Shown here in pieces: positions 58,961 to 64,000 of a stretch of DNA of 64,000 nucleotides (position 1 is its first letter; every line of letters begins with the position of its first letter). Source of the stretch: Parietaria judaica (lineage: Eukaryota > Streptophyta > Magnoliopsida > Rosales > Urticaceae). The position numbers and the translations under genes are program-made. Where the stretch lies: assembly GCA_954871525.1 (NCBI GenBank), contig OX940860.1, forward strand, positions 55,850,724-55,914,723, written 5' to 3'. The notes under the pieces were generated by a model that saw only the letters and a program-made list of their open reading frames with translations, was not told where the DNA came from and did no database searches.

Positions 58961-59589
58961 GTGGGTGTTCGGATCCGATGTCCCTTTATTTGCGAGAGCC
59001 TCACCTTCGGCAAATCTCCTAGCTCCACGCTGCGAATCTTTGCCGAGAAAGGAGTGATTCTAGCCTCCTTGACCAATCTATCGATCTCAAGTGCCGCGCT
59101 CGTCGCCTTGTGCACCTGTGAGGCCACATGACCCATCTTTGCCTCCATGCTCGAAGACATTTCTCTCATCGCTCTCCGGACCTCCTCCTGGACTGTCTCC
59201 GCTATGGTGGTTGCCAAGCCCCCTTGCGGGTTCGTCGTGGTTATCGGTGTTACGCCAGCGGCGTTGAAGAGATCTCGATTGATCGGTGGCGCTTGCGGCA
59301 TCAGGTTCCCTTGCTCTATTTCGGCTGTGGTTCTTCCTTCTCCTCGAGCCGAAGCTCCTGTGATTGTGCTCTCCGGACCGTCCCTTCTTTGGCTCGCAAT
59401 CGCGCGATCCAGGAGAGCGGCGAGTTGCCTGTTCCTCTCCTCCTGTTCTTCCGCTTTCCTGGCCGCCTCCTCGGCAATCCTCGTCGCTTCCGTCGCTTTT
59501 GCCGTGGCTTCGGCCAACTGCCGCTGAAGTCTCTCCATGGCTGGGACCTCGTTCCCTTCGTTGCTGATGATGGTGTCGCTTGATGACAT
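58957..59589 (-). pseudogene. Gag N-terminal region
   Basis: The ATG at 59587-59589 starts MSSSDTIISNEG. An A/E/K/R-rich coiled-coil-like helix (EEAARKAEEQEERNRQLAAL) and a linker follow. The frame slips near 59040, after which the expected continuation into the capsid is in another frame. The start matches the truncated gag at 24610. Confidence 0.88.
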
Positions 59590-59636
59590 CTCGCTCCTTC
59601 AAATTCCTGGCTGTGAGATAGAAAGAAAACCAAGCC

Positions 59637-59654
59637 TCTCGGTGGGCGCCAAAT
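59637..59654 (-). promoter_or_regulatory. Primer-binding site of copy D
   Basis: The minus strand reads ATTTGGCGCCCACCGAG after the LTR end. The TGGCGCC core is shared with copy A. Confidence 0.65.
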
Positions 59655-60534
59655 TGTCGAGGGCGATTTGCACCACCCTCTTTCAGTCACAAAGATAATC
59701 ACAAAGAACAAGATAATAACGACGAACAGTGAATATCTCTGATTTATTATGTTTCCGACGAGGACTCGGTTTCTTTCGTTGAATAGCTGGACAATTGAAG
59801 GATGCAGTTACAATGAACTTTCTCTCTCTCTCTCAGGTCTTTTTTCTCACGGGATCCTTCTTCCCCTTTCTTCTTCCACCTTCTTTTCTCCTCCCTCCTT
59901 TTTTAAATGAGGCTTAACTTGCCTTTTATAGAGCTTACATTTGCTTTCTCACGTCTTTCCCGCCCTTTGTCACATCCAATCACTAGCTTATCTAAGAGTG
60001 ATTTGATGAAAGCATGGTTAACCCATGCTTTGCATCATTCTAGGGTAGTTGGCCACGGTGGGTATGTGGGATCGGCATGGGCGTCATTAAATGCACATCT
60101 CGTCAGTTGTCATTCGGCTCCGCACGCCCCGTTGTCGATGCCTCTAGTCGAACTCATGATCCGTCAACCTTTGACATCCCTTGGAATCTTTCTTGAATAT
60201 ACATTGATCCTTCCACGATTTCCTCAACTGATTTACTGATTCTCCACAATTAGTGCGATAATGACTTCCTTCTTCATTTAATTCGACGGGGTTTTTACAA
60301 TGAGTTTCTTCTTCATGGATTCTTCCTTGAGGGTTCTTCGTCGAGGCGTGATGGAGCATTTCATCGCAGTTCGCTTTTATACTAGTCAGACTTAGTCGCT
60401 GATTGAACCTCCACGAGGATGTTCCTTGGTTGACCATCGGTCAACGAAACTCCTCGCCCTCACCTTACGTCGTTTTTAGGACAAAACGACACGAGTTGTG
60501 TTAGGGATGGATTTGACGAAATCCGACCTTAACA
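59655..60534 (-). repeat. 5' LTR of copy D (880 bp)
   Basis: Reads TGTCGAGGGCGATTTGCACC to CGACCTTAACA on the + strand. On the minus strand AAGCTCTATAAAAGGCAAG gives a TATA box near 59925-59935. It differs from the 3' LTR by a shorter CT tract and a limited number of substitutions. Confidence 0.92.
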
Positions 60535-60835
60535 ATTACTTTCATGTCTATATAATTATTTTCTTACTTATTCCTTATGTTATTGGTAATTTGTGATATA
60601 TAAATTAATATCTTGATTTAGTTTTTTTTTTTAATATTCTTCGAAGTGGTAAATGCGGTTAAAATACCCTTATTATCGCAATCAAATACCAAATATACCG
60701 TAAATGTGATTTTTATCCTTTCTAATTGAATATTCAATTATTCTTATAAAAATATCAAAATACAATATTCGTTTTATTATTTGGAAGAAAAAAAAAACTA
60801 CATTGAATACTCTATTGTTTACCTCTAAATATGGG

Positions 60836-62287
60836 TGCCATATTCTTTATATTTATTTTAAATAAAATGTACCCCATTTTAATTAAAATGGGGTTACAAC
60901 AAAAATGTTTATAACTTCTTTTCTATCAGTAATGCTTAACAATAGGGATAATTAATAACCCGGATATTTTTTTTTTAAATCCGGATCCGTGTTTTTTCGG
61001 GTTATTAATTTACTCATTTGTTTTTTTATATGCTTCTAATTTTTTCATATTTAATTATAAATATTCAAACACATAAAATAATTTAAGAATTTAAGTGTTT
61101 AAAATTCAGACTTAAATACCAAAATATTATATTTGAATCAATAAAACGCAATTAGGGACTAAAAACGTAAATAAAATTTTTAAAATAAAAAATATACGGA
61201 CCCGAACAAATCCGGACCCGAAAAAAAACGGACCCAGATTGATCCAATTCAAAAAAAAAAAAGGGACCCGGATAAAAATAGACCCGAACTGATACCTGTC
61301 CGGGTTTTATAAAAAAATATAGGTCAACCGGATATCTGGTTGACTCGATATTTACAGGACTATCTATTAATAGTATATTAAAGACTAACAATCACTAATA
61401 TTTGTATACTTATTAAATTGTCTTTTTGAAACTTTTTTTTTATATATATAATTTGCTCTTATCCCGCTACTCACTAACTGTTTATCGGATTGCTTAAAAT
61501 TTTTATCACATAGGTTGTCTAATCATATAGTTGTAACTTTACTACATACATCTTTAAGAAGGTTCAAAATCTTTGTGATGCAAATACGTGTCTCCTTTAC
61601 ATATTGTAAACTTGACCAATAATGCCTCTTGTTCTTACACTGAATACAATAAAACCTCTATAAATAAATAATGTTGGGACCGACACAATTTATTATATTA
61701 TTGAATTATTAATTTATAAAATATTAGCTATATAATCATTATAATTAGAAGAAAAATTCCTATATAATATGTCAAGAATATTGTAATCATAATACATAGT
61801 AATACATAATTTGAAGATTATATTACTAAATTGGAGCTTGGTTCATGCAATGATGCAACTGTAGCAACACTCACTTTGAACATTTTTTTTTACTTCAAGA
61901 AAATACAACACCCGACCTTTTTAATGTTGTGCGGAAGCTTAGAGTTGGAGTTGAAGGAGACATAAATTTCAAGAATAGACAAATAGCTTCATAATTATAT
62001 TTCAAAAATATTATATGATTAGTTATTAATTAGTGTAATTTATTTTTCTTTAAGATGATTTCATAACTAGTTAATTAGAGTAATTTATTTAAGATAGGGC
62101 ATTGTGATACAAATTAACTACTAACAAAAAACAAATATACTGATAACGTTTAAGTAGAGCTGGTAACTCGGGAGCGGACATGAGACACGACACGATGTAA
62201 ATGACTTTTGATCAATCTTAAATGGATGAGGTCTAACCGTGTCAAACGTAATTAAATAACGGATAAACACGGTAAGACCACGAAAAC
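60836..62287. other. AT-rich intergenic DNA
   Basis: No gene seen. About 60957-61340 has complementary GGATCCG/CCCGAACAAATCCGG-like ends suggestive of a degraded MITE. About 61650-61750 resembles the MITE-like stretch near 19.7 kb. Confidence 0.45.
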
Positions 62288-62292
62288 ACAAT

Positions 62293-63056
62293 TGTTGAGC
62301 TGAAAAATCACCGCAGCAATCACAGATTTAGGGTTGGTGTAGTTCTACTTTTAAGTTACCTAAAAGCTTGAGTCTTTCAGTTAAAACTTAATAACGCAAA
62401 CAAAAATGGGTTTGAAGAGAACAAAGTGCTCGAGAATTTAGTGTGAGTGTGTACTATTTCATGTAAGGAATTCTTGATCTTCATTTACATCTTTCAGCTT
62501 GCTATTTATAGAGCTTCATTATCTAAGACCCGACTTCATAATTGGTCCATAAAAATTTGCGTTTGATGCCCTCATAATTTCCTTAATTTCTACACCTTAA
62601 TTACATGGCAATCACGTGTGTAACTATCGTCATTAATCTCGAGGCGCCGCTTGCGCCGCACTGATTGCTCCCAATTGTTATCATCCTCTTCGTCTGTCGC
62701 TGAACTCGCCGCACACTCGGTCCTCATTGTTAAGCTTCTTGCCTTTGTTCTCTCACGGCCTAGCTTCTCTGGCGACGAGGTTTCTCGACGAGGCTTCATC
62801 AATGGAGCTTCATCGATGAGGTTTTTGTCGATGGGCGTGTCTTCGCCGATGAGCTTCTTTATGCTTTCATTAATCTTCTTCATCGCCTGTCTTCTCATTG
62901 ATCGACCTGCTTTTCCTTGATTGACTTCCTTTGACTTCATCAATGAGCTTTGATCATGGTATTGGGCTTCTTTAACCATAGCCCTTTTCCATAAACAACA
63001 TAGATAGATTTCGTCGTATCAATGTAAATTGACATGGACGAAATCGTACCTCACCA
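62293..63056 (-). mobile_element. Solo LTR, distant relative of the Gypsy family
   Basis: 764 bp flanked by exact TSD ACAAT (62288-62292, 63057-63061). Starts TGTTGAGCTG, ends CCTCACCA. A minus-strand TATA box (CTATAAATAGC, near 62504-62514) gives antisense orientation. The U3 contains a 129-codon frame (62979-62590, minus strand) with an acidic, lysine-rich composition and no known domain. Confidence 0.8.
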
Positions 63057-63061
63057 ACAAT

Positions 63062-64000
63062 AGTACCCAATTAGACACGATTAAAGAATAAAGTATTCAT
63101 TTTTATGCCTTTTTTTTATATGTTATTAAGTGTTTTAGTATTATCAAATTTATGTTTTCTATTATATCAATTTCGTTGTTCAATTGATGAATATCTAATT
63201 TTTTAAAATCTTGCATTATTTAATTATATTATTTAAGTTTGCTGATCGAAAATGTATTAATTTGTCACTTAATGATACCTTGATCAATTAAATAGGTAAA
63301 AAACGTAGACACGATAAACACGGTTTTAAAAAAAGGCGAGTCGCAGTCTCTTCTTCAGACACGATCAATAAACGGGACGGGTCTAAGTCTATATAAAATT
63401 AGTTAAAAACGATTAAGAAACAGTACAAACACAACACGCACGAATTGTCACTCCTACTTTCAAATGGTGGATAACGATAACTTCAGTGAGTAACCTGATA
63501 TAATAATTATAATTTTCTTCAGAAAAACCTATATAAACTAATAATTAGAAGAATAAATTGATATTAAAAGAATTTCAAATTAAAAATTATACAAAAGAAA
63601 TATACAAAATGACATGTCCAAATGATAAAATAAATAAATTAATTAGGGTTCTTACTTTTTATTTATTTATAATTTACATGCTGTATCTTTAGGAAAGTGA
63701 AAATAAGGTACATAAGAAGCAAGTTTCTCTATTATATTACATGTATATATATACTATGTTAGCAAGTGGGATGTCCTATTCATAATTTCATTTCGTTTAT
63801 CATATCCCTACCTTGATGATGATGAATTGGTATCCAATATCATATGATATATCATCTTTACACTATAATTCCAATTACTGTATTTCATCATCTTTTTCTT
63901 TTTCATAAAATATATAATTATATATATATATATATATGTGTGTGTGTACATACAAAATTGAAGGGGTCCCATATTTGTTGTCTCAATAATAATTAATAAA
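63062..64000. other. AT-rich intergenic DNA
   Basis: No gene or clear repeat. A TA/TG dinucleotide tract lies near 63918-63948. Confidence 0.6.

Larger units (their letters stand above)
51315..60534 (-). mobile_element. Full-length Gypsy retrotransposon, Tat lineage (copy D)
   Basis: 9220 bp with exact TSD ATTAC (51310-51314, 60535-60539). On the minus strand the order is 5' LTR (59655-60534), primer site, gag, protease, reverse transcriptase, RNase H, second archaeal-type RNase H, integrase without chromodomain, minisatellite, antisense extra ORF, polypurine tract and 3' LTR (51315-52218). Dual RNase H and an antisense ORF before the 3' LTR are hallmarks of the Tat lineage. The LTRs are very similar; most of the 24-bp length difference is a CT microsatellite. 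All major ORFs carry frameshifts or stops. Confidence 0.93.
51121..60827. mobile_element. hAT-type MITE split by a 9.2-kb Gypsy insertion
   Basis: The outer halves 51121-51309 and 60540-60827 together form a ~480-bp element related to the MITE at 17500-18079. The left end is CGTGGGGGTGAACAAAAG and the right end TTGTTTACCTCTA. The 8-bp TSD is AATATGGC (51113-51120) and AATATGGG (60828-60835), one mismatch. The Gypsy element inserted later. Confidence 0.7.

Overview
This window is nuclear DNA from a flowering plant, most likely a eudicot. The evidence is spliced plant genes with GT-AG introns, AT-rich intergenic DNA, plant-specific gene families and dense plant transposable elements. I see no rRNA, tRNA, CRISPR array or organelle DNA.

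Three host genes look intact. (1) At 269-1841 (+) a two-exon patatin-related phospholipase A of the pPLAIII type. (2) At 41536-47888 (+) a 19-exon armadillo-repeat/BTB protein of the ARIA/ABAP1 family, predicted 709 aa. (3) At 48583-49932 (-) a U/P-type cyclin closest to CYCU1;1, with a 5' UTR intron up to 50813. Genes 2 and 3 converge and form the only gene-dense island. Everything else is repeats or featureless AT-rich DNA.

Layout. 1-6.3 kb: phospholipase gene, two perfect palindromes, a 91-bp hAT-type insertion and an LTR-like remnant. 6.3-10.3 kb: a non-coding LTR element packed with minisatellites, with target-site duplication (TSD) GTTAG. 11.3-15.8 kb: a hAT transposon with a frameshifted transposase. 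17.5-19.6 kb: a hAT MITE and a solo LTR. 21.2-23.8 kb: a Mutator-type MITE and a LINE/Gypsy chimera beside an ATG-less open frame. 23.8-34.0 kb: three related Gypsy insertions with different structures, one with its two LTRs in inverted orientation, plus a Mutator-like element. 35.4-41.1 kb: small hAT and foldback elements and two minisatellite-rich LTR-type elements. 41.5-51 kb: the gene island. 51.1-60.8 kb: a hAT MITE split by a full-length Tat-lineage Gypsy element (gag, protease, RT, two RNase H domains, integrase, antisense extra ORF). 62.3-63.1 kb: a solo LTR.

One Gypsy family dominates. It shares U3 termini, a CATTAAATG-bearing U3 minisatellite, a dyad next to the LTR end that appears to covary between subfamilies, and a long inverted repeat beside the polypurine tract. 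The 51-60 kb copy carries the only recognizable pol here, but its reading frames are broken. The other copies are deleted, solo or rearranged and would depend on proteins supplied from elsewhere.
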